Shown in pieces: positions 35,916 through 42,777 of a DNA stretch of 64,000 nucleotides (position 1 is its first letter; every line of letters starts with the position of its first letter). Made by a program: the position numbers and the translations under genes. The notes beneath the pieces were generated by a model, which saw only the letters and a program-made list of their open reading frames with translations, was not told where the DNA came from and searched no databases. The DNA comes from Micrococcales bacterium (lineage in GTDB: Bacteria > Actinomycetota > Actinomycetes > S36-B12 > UBA10799): NCBI GenBank assembly GCA_016719135.1, contig JADKAV010000014.1, positions 14,560 to 78,559 on the forward strand. The letters run 5' to 3'.

Positions 35916-36809
35916 ATGCACGACGAGAACATCAACCACACGTTTCTCGACCCCGTTCGTGATGGCCGGGAGGTGGACGTCTACTACCACTTCGGGGTGG
36001 CCAGCGACGATCCGGTCATGGAGGCGTTGCGCGACGTGCGCGCGGTGATCATGGCTGGATCCGGGCATCGCATCGACTCGTTCGCGAAGACCTGGAGCGA
36101 ATTCAACGGTGGGGCCGAGATCATCGCTTTTCCGAAGGAGGAACGTTTCGTCACCCGCTACAGCGCGGGTGTTCTGTTCGCTTCTCACGGTATGGGCATG
36201 CCCAGCGCATCCATCGCCGTACAGGAACTGATGCGCATGCTCTACTTCCTCAAACGCGGGGATCTTGAGGCCCTCGACGAGGTCTTCTGGGCCCGGGTCG
36301 GGACCAGTGGCGGGGTGGGTCTTGAAGGCGGCACCGTCGTGGTCACGACCGAAGGGGTCATGGCCGACCTGCGCCCCTACCGCGTGTTGAACGGCGGGAT
36401 GGGCGAGTACTGGTTCGACAGCCGATTCCCCGACGATGTGGCACAGGCGATCGTGGAGGCCAACGCAGACACCGACTTCGAGATCGTCACCGGCAAGACG
36501 GTCGCGGGCAACGAGTTCTTCCTCGAACAATTCCGCCTAGACGGGGCGGTGTGCATGGAGACTGCGCAGACGAAGATGGCCTGGCTGGAGTGGATCCATG
36601 ACAACGGTGTGCGCAACATCGAGATGGAAGGCGCGATGCTCGCCGGCTATCTGAACCACTGGGGATTCCCGAAGTTCGCGATGATCTGCGCAACCCTGCT
36701 GAACCGACTCAACGGCGACCAGGTAACTGCCACTGCCGAACAGATGCACCAGTTCAGCGAGGATTCAGGTGCAGCACTGTTCAACTACCTTCGGGCAGCC
36801 CTGCTGTAG
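35916..36809 (+). CDS. Uridine phosphorylase, vertebrate-like type
   Basis: The 297-residue protein belongs to the nucleoside phosphorylase superfamily and matches animal uridine phosphorylase (UPP1/UPP2) more closely than the short bacterial Udp. The shared features are SHGMGMPSASIAVQELM, RVGTSGGVGLEGGTVVVTTE, the uracil-binding QFRLDGAVC, GVRNIEMEGAML and TLLNRLNGDQ. The phosphate-binding Arg residues (HRIDSF, ARVGTS) and the ribose-binding Met-Glu of NIEME are kept. It would split uridine to uracil and ribose-1-phosphate. The long N-terminal segment HTFLDPVRDGREVDVYYHFG also matches the eukaryotic enzyme. GGAGG precedes ATG 35916. No other pyrimidine genes are near. Confidence 0.82.
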   Translation: MHDENINHTFLDPVRDGREVDVYYHFGVASDDPVMEALRDVRAVIMAGSGHRIDSFAKTWSEFNGGAEIIAFPKEERFVTRYSAGVLFASHGMGMPSASIAVQELMRMLYFLKRGDLEALDEVFWARVGTSGGVGLEGGTVVVTTEGVMADLRPYRVLNGGMGEYWFDSRFPDDVAQAIVEANADTDFEIVTGKTVAGNEFFLEQFRLDGAVCMETAQTKMAWLEWIHDNGVRNIEMEGAMLAGYLNHWGFPKFAMICATLLNRLNGDQVTATAEQMHQFSEDSGAALFNYLRAALL

Positions 36810-36826
36810 TCCCACAGGCCACGAAC

Positions 36827-36958
36827 TCAGTTGCGGCGTCCGCCCCCGCCGCAGCAGACGGTGTAGCCCGTGTTGCACAAACGCTCGAACTCCTCCGCGC
36901 GCCGCTGTTGGGCACGTGTTGGTTTCTCAGTGACCTGCTCGGTCTGGTTGTCGGTCAC
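36827..36958 (-). CDS. Short Cys/Gly-tailed protein (43 aa), coupled to the DUF1232 gene
   Basis: GTG 36958 overlaps the stop of the DUF1232 gene as GTGA and encodes 43 residues: a charged part (KPTRAQQRRAEEFERL) followed by a small C-terminal tail, CNTGYTVCCGGGGRRN, with three Cys. The tail could bind metal or carry a modification, but no family is recognised. The overlap and the clear change of composition favour a real small gene, but coding evidence is limited. Confidence 0.45.
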   Translation of the reverse strand: MTDNQTEQVTEKPTRAQQRRAEEFERLCNTGYTVCCGGGGRRN

Positions 36959-37158
36959 GACTGCTGGACCGGAACCGGCACCACCTGCGGTTTTTGCGAT
37001 GCCCGCAGGATCATGGCCGCAACCAGGCCGAGGATGGCTGCGTCGTCTGCGATGCCGAGCGGACCGGCGATGATCTCCGGGATGAAGTCGAACGGTGACA
37101 CCACGTAGAGCAGAGCGGCGATGATCAGCGCGACCTGACCCTTGGTTAGACGGTTCAT
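36955..37158 (-). CDS. DUF1232 (YkvA-like) small membrane protein
   Basis: The 67-residue protein is a DUF1232 family member, with the family core LLYVVSPFDFIPEIIAGPLG followed by IADDAAILG and two short membrane helices. Its role is unknown. ATG 37158 gives MNRLTKGQVALIIAAL, the expected N-terminus; a longer frame upstream has no family match. Overlaps the following small gene by GTGA. Confidence 0.85.
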   Translation of the reverse strand: MNRLTKGQVALIIAALLYVVSPFDFIPEIIAGPLGIADDAAILGLVAAMILRASQKPQVVPVPVQQS

Positions 37159-37288
37159 GTTTCCATTGTCGAAGACGAATGGCCCTTTGGCAAGCAAAGA
37201 TGAGAGCCGACTTACCACTCTGACACACAACCTTGTTCCGGTGGCGATATCCGCAACTCGGCTCCCTGCCCCCCGGAGCGGATTCGAC

Positions 37289-38023
37289 CTACCTGATGAT
37301 CTCGCAGTAGCCGTTCTGGTTTCCCCTGTCCCAGGCTGTCAGACCGGGAACGTAGTAGGTGCGCATGGTCCAGGCCTTGCGCTTCTTGGCCAGCTTGCGG
37401 CAAGCCGACCGGGTCTTCTTGAGCATCTTCGGGGTCCCCGGATAAGACTGTTGGCCGATCCACACCTGATTGGTCAACCGCACGGCGTCGGTCTTCTTGC
37501 ATTTCATCCCGCGCCAGTTCCGCGGGTTGAGGCACACGTACGGCTTCAGGCCTGCCCCCGCAACAGATCCAGTACGGGTGAGCGGGGCGCTGAGGCTGGT
37601 GTTGCGGCTCTGTCCCAGGCACGCGACCCACCGCTCACCAGCGTTCCATGCGTCCACGGTCGGGAACTGCACATTGAGGCGGGCGCTGCGCGGCATGACG
37701 TATGAGGCCTTGGGGAACTTCGGCTTCGGTTTCGTCCAGACGTAGTCCACCGCGATCGGCTGACACGCCTGGAAGGCCCACCGCTTCACACCGGCCGAGG
37801 CATAGCCAGTCGCGGCGACCTCCGGCGGCAGGCTCGCGGTTCCCAGCACCTCGCCGTTGTGGGGGGTTGCACAATCGCCGGGGTCAGCAGTGAAGGTCGA
37901 CTGCAGCCACTGATCGGCTGAATACGAGAAACAGGTCGCTGGCGCTGGTGGCTCAGCGCTGGCCGGGGCCGCCGCGCTGGCGAGTACTCCCACAGCGGCT
38001 ACAGCGATGACGAGCCGCCTCAT
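37289..38023 (-). CDS. Secreted septum-formation-like protein
   Basis: The protein of about 244 residues has a Sec signal peptide (MRRLVIAVAAVGVLASAAAP, cut after ASA) and then domains of the septum-formation type. GDCATPHNGEVLGTASLP is the typical Cys/His-containing strand, and further Cys (CLGQSR, CLNP, CKK, CRK) probably form disulfides. ATG 38023 overlaps the stop of the upstream secreted protein (ATGA), so both are produced together. Exact function is unknown; this fold is common in actinobacterial envelope proteins. Confidence 0.72.
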   Translation of the reverse strand: MRRLVIAVAAVGVLASAAAPASAEPPAPATCFSYSADQWLQSTFTADPGDCATPHNGEVLGTASLPPEVAATGYASAGVKRWAFQACQPIAVDYVWTKPKPKFPKASYVMPRSARLNVQFPTVDAWNAGERWVACLGQSRNTSLSAPLTRTGSVAGAGLKPYVCLNPRNWRGMKCKKTDAVRLTNQVWIGQQSYPGTPKMLKKTRSACRKLAKKRKAWTMRTYYVPGLTAWDRGNQNGYCEIIR

Positions 38024-38853
38024 GAGTCCGTGGACATCCACGTGAAGAGCCGCTGCACCTCAGCCGGGGTCCGGCTTCGCTTACACAGCAGATCGTAGTC
38101 CCGCTTGGTGTCCCACCATTGCGCCAACAGGATCGGTCCGCCCTGCACCGAGGTGACCTTGCACATGCGCCGGGCATCGGAATAGTCGGTGTTCGACCAG
38201 GGATGCCCACCGGCGGTGCGCCACTCGGGCAAGCCGTAGCGGGCAGAGCCGATGATGTCGCGCCACGGCCCGGGAGAGGTGTAGAGACCAACCTCTTTGC
38301 CCGCATCCGTGTAGCCGCGCAGCACGCCGTCCAGAACCGCCTTGTTCCGTTTGCGTTTCGAGGTCCATGGCGCGACCTCGTAGGGCTCGACATCGACCCA
38401 GACGAACGGCGTGTCCAAACCGACCCGGTCCATGGTCTTCAGATTGAACTGGGCCTGGGCGTAGCCGGCGTTACGCAGGCGTTTGCGCAGCGACGTCGCG
38501 GGCCACGGTCCCTGCGAGCCGTACTCGCGAAGCTGCTTGCGCTTCGGGTATGTGGTCATTGCGTAGGTGCCGACGTAGATGCCGCGTTTGCGCGCCCAGG
38601 CGACCTGTCGATCGATGCACGGATTGGGATAGAACCCCGGGCCGTTGGTCAAACCAAGAATGACGAAACGCGCGTGCTTCTTGGGCATCGGCAGTCCGAT
38701 GGTCTTGCGCGAGGGAATTCCCATGCCCTTCGGGCAGTTGGGCCACGATGCGTCCGCACCCTTCTTCGGGATGTCATCGACCGCGGTTGCCGGGCCCGCC
38801 AATGGGCTCACCAGCACACCGGCCGCCAGAATCATTGCTGTCAACCACTTCAC
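38020..38853 (-). CDS. Secreted glycoside-hydrolase-like (GH25/DUF1906-like) protein
   Basis: The 277-residue protein has a signal peptide (MILAAGVLVSPLAGPATA) and a TIM-barrel-like domain starting GADASWPNCPKGMGIP. It continues RFVILGLTNGPGFYPNPC, GIYVGTYAMTTYP and PFVWVDVEPYEVAPW, where the Asp-x-Glu (VDVEPY) is where GH25-type lysozymes carry catalytic acids. It is likely to act on cell wall or glycans, although the family is largely uncharacterised. GTG 38853 is preferred, with GGGAGG just upstream. It is the first gene of a two-gene unit with the septum-formation-like protein. Confidence 0.7.
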   Translation of the reverse strand: MKWLTAMILAAGVLVSPLAGPATAVDDIPKKGADASWPNCPKGMGIPSRKTIGLPMPKKHARFVILGLTNGPGFYPNPCIDRQVAWARKRGIYVGTYAMTTYPKRKQLREYGSQGPWPATSLRKRLRNAGYAQAQFNLKTMDRVGLDTPFVWVDVEPYEVAPWTSKRKRNKAVLDGVLRGYTDAGKEVGLYTSPGPWRDIIGSARYGLPEWRTAGGHPWSNTDYSDARRMCKVTSVQGGPILLAQWWDTKRDYDLLCKRSRTPAEVQRLFTWMSTDS

Positions 38854-38940
38854 CTGAACACCTCCCGGATGCCTCCTTGGAAGGGTAACCCACCGCAACG
38901 GGGCGGTTTGACAGCCCGGAATCGGACTACGGTGGTTGGT

Positions 38941-39780
38941 ATGTATGCAGGCATCGAGACAGGCGGTACAAAGACAGTCTGCGCGGTCGGCTCCGAGGGC
39001 CGAGTGTTCGCGCGCGTCCAGTTCCCCACCGGAACCGACCCGGAATCACTGGCCGACCAGTGCGCCGAGTTCTTCGCCGATCATCCGGTAACGGCGTTGG
39101 GGTTGGGCACCTTCGGCCCGTGCGACCCCGATCCGGACTCCCCCACATACGGCCATATCCTGCAGACGCCCAAACCGGGTTGGACCGGCGCCGACCTGCT
39201 CGGGCTGCTGTCCGCGCGGATCGCCGTGCCAATGGCGATGACCACCGATGTCAACGCGGCAGCACTTGGGGAACTGCGCTACGGAGCGGGCCGCGGCTTG
39301 CACAGCCTGGTCTACATCACGATCGGCACCGGTATCGGCGGTGGCGCGATCATCCGAGGTCGCCTGCTCCAGGCCGGACAGCATCCGGAGATGGGTCACA
39401 TGTTGCTGCCGCAGTCGACGGGGCCAGGCGTATGCCCCTACCACCGGAACTGCTGGGAGGGACTGGCTTCCGGTCCCGGTATGCAAGCCCGATCCGGAGT
39501 CCCCGCGCAGGACATCGCCGATGATGACCCAGCGTGGATCCTCGAGGCGCAGATCGTGGCCACGGCGCTGCACAACATCACGTGCATACTCGGGCCGCAG
39601 CGGATCATCATCGGCGGTGGTCTGGGCAGTCGAAAGGCGCTGCACGAACATTTGCCCGCACTGCTCGACGAATCCCTGGCCGGCTACTTGCCCTCGCCCT
39701 CACTGCGGGTTCCCGAACTCGGCGGCGACGCTGGGGTGGTCGGCGCTCTCACCCTGGCCCAGGACCACCGCCCGGGGTGA
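38941..39780 (+). CDS. ROK-family sugar kinase (fructokinase-like)
   Basis: The 279-residue ROK kinase has the ATP motif GIETGGTKTVCAVG, the DVNAAALGELRYG catalytic segment and GTGIGGGAIIRGRLL. The zinc/sugar loop HPEMGHMLLP with CPYHRNCWEGLASGPG is the layout of bacterial fructokinases/mannokinases. It would phosphorylate a hexose in the cytosol. ATG 38941 is the start; a longer frame from 38119 covers antisense of the GH25-like gene and is ignored. It is convergent with zwf, which would use the downstream glucose-6-phosphate pool. Confidence 0.88.
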   Translation: MYAGIETGGTKTVCAVGSEGRVFARVQFPTGTDPESLADQCAEFFADHPVTALGLGTFGPCDPDPDSPTYGHILQTPKPGWTGADLLGLLSARIAVPMAMTTDVNAAALGELRYGAGRGLHSLVYITIGTGIGGGAIIRGRLLQAGQHPEMGHMLLPQSTGPGVCPYHRNCWEGLASGPGMQARSGVPAQDIADDDPAWILEAQIVATALHNITCILGPQRIIIGGGLGSRKALHEHLPALLDESLAGYLPSPSLRVPELGGDAGVVGALTLAQDHRPG

Positions 39781-39938
39781 TCGGTCGTCGAGCAACCTTT
39801 CGTTGTTCAGGTGCACGCCCGCTCCCCCGATCTGCGGTCCGACCGCTCCGGTCGCAGCGGTCACGGTGTCCTGGCAAGGCGGCGGATTGCTTGGCGTCCC
39901 GCTCGAATCTCCGCGGCGCCCGACTCTGAGCCCCGGCG

Positions 39939-40074
39939 CAGGCGTTGGAGTTATGTACACACGTTGGACAAACGCACAGCCGTTGGAGTTGCACGGCCGG
40001 CGGATCTCCAACGCACGTACCGATCTCCAACGCCCGTACCGATCTCCAACGCCCGTACCCAGCTCTCACGCCTG
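39939..40074. repeat. Convergent-gap repeat, copy 4 (136 bp, one extra 19-bp unit)
   Basis: Reverse orientation relative to copies 1-2. It starts CAGGCGTTGGAGTT and ends AGCTCTCACGCCTG. The unit CGATCTCCAACGCCCGTAC is present one extra time compared with copies 5 and 6, which accounts for its length (117 + 19). Thus one internal 19-bp unit can expand or contract. Confidence 0.85.
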
Positions 40075-40097
40075 GCGCACACAGCTGAGTCCCTGCG

Positions 40098-40214
40098 CAG
40101 GCGTTGGAGTTAGGTACACACGTTGGACAAACGCACAGCCGTTGGAGATCCACGCCCCGCCGATCTCCAACGCACCTACCGATCTCCAACACCCGTACCC
40201 ACCTCTCACGCCTG
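40098..40214. repeat. Convergent-gap repeat, copy 5 (117 bp)
   Basis: Same orientation as copy 4 and only 23 bp after it. Copies 4 and 5 together fill much of the 592-bp gap between the convergent ROK kinase gene and zwf. The remaining sequence (39781-39938, 40215-40372) shows no gene. Confidence 0.85.
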
Positions 40215-40372
40215 CGCGCCGCCCGACTGCCGCCCGGTCACGCTGTCCCGAATCCACGCCCGTGAGTGCGAGATGGACCACTCAGAAGGCGCCCGCCAAC
40301 CCATCGAGCGTCTTCCCCTGCACGACACTGCGCTCAACGCGCGTTGTCGGGCGACCACCCACAGGCCGCGGG

Positions 40373-41758
40373 TTACAACCAGGGTTGGTGCCATCCGCCC
40401 CAGTGTCTGGGCAGCGCCGCGGCCGCGCCAGGCCCCCAACTGCCGGGCTCGTACTCCTGCACCGCCGGCGGGTCGTCCAGCAACGGCTGGACGATGCGCC
40501 AGGTCTGCTCCACGGAGTCCTGCCGGGTGAAGTTCGACCGATCCCCGTCCAGCGCCGCGGACAGAAGCTCCTCGTACGGAGTCGGTCCAGCCCCACCCTC
40601 CTGCGCGAAATCCATGTCCAAGTGGATCTCCCGCACTCCCTGATCCGAGGCCTTGCGGGCGTGCAGAATCATTGAGGCCCCCGCATCGGGATCGATGCGC
40701 AGTACCAACTGGTTGGGCGCCAAGCGGTTCTTGTGCCGTGCGAAGTGCAGAGTTGGTGCGCGCTGGAAGACCAGGCGTACCTCCGTCACCTTCTCCGGTA
40801 GGCACTTGCCGGTGCGCAGGAAGAAGGGAACGCCCGACCATCTCCAGTTGTCGATCTCCAGCCTCAAGGCGGCGTAAGTCTCGGTGGTCGAGTCCGGCGC
40901 AACGCCGACCACATCGCGATACCCGCGGTACTGGCCGCGCACGTACTGCGCCGGGTCGGCATCGGGCATGGCCCGGAAGACATCGGCCTTCCGGTCGTTG
41001 ATGATGTCCAGCCCGGGGCCTGCGGGCGGTTCCATCGCGACCATGCTCAGAACCTGCAGGAGGTGGTTCTGAACAACGTCGCGCAAAGCCCCGACAGGAT
41101 CGTAGAAGGAGCCCCTATCGGCAACGTCGAGATCCTCGGCCATCGTGATCTGAACACTCGATATGTACTTACGGTTCCAGACGGGCTCGAGGATCGCGTT
41201 GGCGAAGCGAAGGTAGGTGATGTCTTCAACAGACATCTTGCCCAAGAAGTGGTCGATCCGGTAGATCTGGTCCTCATCGAGGTACTCGTGCAGGGTCGAG
41301 TTCAGTTCTCTCGCGCTCTGTAGATCATGACCGAACGGCTTCTCGATGACGACCTTGGCGCCCGCGGTCAGACCCCTGCCGTGAAGACCTTGGACCACCA
41401 TGGCGAACAAAGACGGGGGCACTTCCAGATAGAACGTTGGCGACGCCGCGCCGTTCATCGCACGCTCGACGGCCTCGTAGGTGTCGGGGTCTGCGAAGTC
41501 CCCTGCCACGTACGACAGGCGCGCGGCGAACCGGTCGAACACCGCGTCATCGATGGTGATCCCCGCGGCGGCGATGCTCCGACGGGCGTGTTCGCGCAAG
41601 TGCTCAAGAGTCCAGTTGTCCCCGGCGACCCCTACCACGGGGACCTTCAGCAAACCCCTGCTCTCCAGCAGGTACAAAGACTTCAGGGTCATCAACTTCG
41701 CCAGGTCACCGGTGATTCCGAACACGACCAGCACCCCGGAGTCACGTGTGTCGTACAT
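40373..41758 (-). CDS. zwf: Glucose-6-phosphate 1-dehydrogenase
   Basis: The protein of about 461 residues catalyses the first oxidative pentose-phosphate step. The NADP motif is VVFGITGDLAKLMTLKSLYL, the active-site segment is RIDHFLGKM, and EKPFGHDLQSARELN is conserved. The length is normal, and no 6-phosphogluconolactonase or transaldolase is adjacent, so the gene is separate from the usual tkt-tal-zwf cluster. Start is ATG 41758; ATG 41776 is possible. It faces the ROK kinase gene. Confidence 0.95.
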   Translation of the reverse strand: MYDTRDSGVLVVFGITGDLAKLMTLKSLYLLESRGLLKVPVVGVAGDNWTLEHLREHARRSIAAAGITIDDAVFDRFAARLSYVAGDFADPDTYEAVERAMNGAASPTFYLEVPPSLFAMVVQGLHGRGLTAGAKVVIEKPFGHDLQSARELNSTLHEYLDEDQIYRIDHFLGKMSVEDITYLRFANAILEPVWNRKYISSVQITMAEDLDVADRGSFYDPVGALRDVVQNHLLQVLSMVAMEPPAGPGLDIINDRKADVFRAMPDADPAQYVRGQYRGYRDVVGVAPDSTTETYAALRLEIDNWRWSGVPFFLRTGKCLPEKVTEVRLVFQRAPTLHFARHKNRLAPNQLVLRIDPDAGASMILHARKASDQGVREIHLDMDFAQEGGAGPTPYEELLSAALDGDRSNFTRQDSVEQTWRIVQPLLDDPPAVQEYEPGSWGPGAAAALPRHWGGWHQPWL

Positions 41759-41937
41759 GCCCGCAAGGCTAGCCATGTCGCGGTGAGGCGCGCTCGGGGA
41801 TGAGGCGAGACCGTGGGCCACTGATGCCTTTCGATCTCCAGGTGACCCGCACCCCCGCGCATTTGTCGGGCTCTGGATCGGCAACACTGCAACGCGCCTG
41901 CCGTAACCGACCACGCGACATGTGCGCTAATGGATCC

Positions 41938-42411
41938 ATGATGGTCCGCCCGGCGAAGCCCGCAGACGTCCCCGCCATGCTCACGCTGATTCGCGAACTG
42001 GCCGCGTACGAGCGCGAGCCCGACGCGGTGACGATGACTGCGGAACAACTCAGCGACGCCCTGTTCCGTTCTCATCCCCACCTGTTCGGTCATGTCGTCG
42101 AGGTCGATGGTGCGGTCGTCGGCCTGGCCCTGTGGTTCCTCAACTTCTCAACCTGGGAGGGCACGCACGGGGTCTACCTCGAGGACCTGTACGTCGTGCC
42201 GTCGATGCGCGGGAACGGCGCGGGTCGAGCCCTCCTCAGCGCACTGGCGGATGTCTGCCTGCAGAACGGCTACGCGCGTCTGGAGCTGTCGGTACTGGAC
42301 TGGAACCTGCCGGCCATCGGCTTCTACCGATCCATCGGGGCCGTGGGCATGGATGACTGGACGGTGCAACGCGTCGGTGGGGACGCTCTCGCGGCACTGG
42401 CTCGGGGCTGA
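41938..42411 (+). CDS. GNAT acetyltransferase, diamine/spermidine (SSAT) type
   Basis: The 157-residue GNAT protein matches the SSAT branch. It has LIRELAAYEREPDAVTMTAE, LWFLNFSTWEGTHGVYLEDLYV, the acetyl-CoA loop PSMRGNGAGRALL and VLDWNLPAIGFYRSIGAVGM. These are the shared hallmarks of animal SAT1/SAT2 and related bacterial enzymes, which acetylate polyamines, diamines or thialysine. The true substrate is unknown. ATG 41938 or ATG 41941 may be the start. It is divergent from zwf and upstream of the 38-codon gene. Confidence 0.85.
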   Translation: MMVRPAKPADVPAMLTLIRELAAYEREPDAVTMTAEQLSDALFRSHPHLFGHVVEVDGAVVGLALWFLNFSTWEGTHGVYLEDLYVVPSMRGNGAGRALLSALADVCLQNGYARLELSVLDWNLPAIGFYRSIGAVGMDDWTVQRVGGDALAALARG

Positions 42412-42472
42412 GCCACCCTCGGAATGCACCTGCCGTGACATTCGTCAATGAGGCTCGCCGACGGCGTGCAGG

Positions 42473-42486
42473 ATACTCACCGGTAA
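42473..42486 (+). promoter_or_regulatory. Operator-like site 1 upstream of the 38-codon gene
   Basis: ATACTCACCGGTAA, same family as the site in the fadAB promoter. Centred 30 bp before site 2, about three DNA turns. Confidence 0.5.
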
Positions 42487-42502
42487 TCGACCGAACGGAC
42501 CG

Positions 42503-42516
42503 TTACTCACTGGTAA
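42503..42516 (+). promoter_or_regulatory. Operator-like site 2 upstream of the 38-codon gene
   Basis: TTACTCACTGGTAA, a TTAC...GTAA palindrome of TetR-operator type, lies directly before the candidate -35 box of the small gene. Confidence 0.5.
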
Positions 42517-42519
42517 GGC

Positions 42520-42548
42520 TTGGCAGGGACACGGGCGTGTGAACAAAT
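42520..42548 (+). promoter_or_regulatory. Candidate promoter of the 38-codon gene
   Basis: TTGGCA (42520-42525) and ACAAAT (42543-42548) are separated by 17 bp, which would start transcription near 42555 and give a leader of about 25 nt before ATG 42581. The -10 is imperfect. Assigned by eye. Confidence 0.4.
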
Positions 42549-42580
42549 GGCGGCAAGCAGCACACAACTGAGGAGCCATC

Positions 42581-42697
42581 ATGAACCCACCCATCCCCCC
42601 GGCAGTCTTCGATCTCGGCACTGACGACCTGGCCACCAGCAGCACACTCGAGCACGTCGTCGACGGTGTGGAGCACTTCGGTCACGTAGCGGAGTAA
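42581..42697 (+). CDS. Small protein, 38 residues, with own promoter and operator-like sites
   Basis: ATG 42581 is preceded by AGGAG at a good distance. The product begins MNPPIPPAVFDLGTDDLATS, has a helical C-terminus with His25, His32 and His35 (LEHVVDGVEHFGH), no Cys, no signal peptide and no membrane helix. No family is recognised. The promoter, ribosome site and two operator-like sites make a chance ORF less likely. It could be a regulatory small protein linked to fatty-acid metabolism by its operator, or, less likely, a peptide precursor; no modifying enzyme is nearby. Confidence 0.5.
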   Translation: MNPPIPPAVFDLGTDDLATSSTLEHVVDGVEHFGHVAE

Positions 42698-42777
42698 CCC
42701 GTCCCCGGGCGTCCGTGGCGCCATCGCACATCTCGCCCGAATCGGTAGGGCGCGTGAGCAGGCCGCACCCGCACCGT

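Noticed and set aside
35916..36809. AMP nucleosidase
   Set aside because: The match at the phosphate, uracil and ribose sites and the QxRLDGA motif fit uridine phosphorylase better.
42581..42697. RiPP precursor peptide
   Set aside because: The leader-like FDLGTDDLA is suggestive, but the C-terminal part lacks Cys and there is no modifying enzyme or transporter gene nearby. Left as an unknown small protein.
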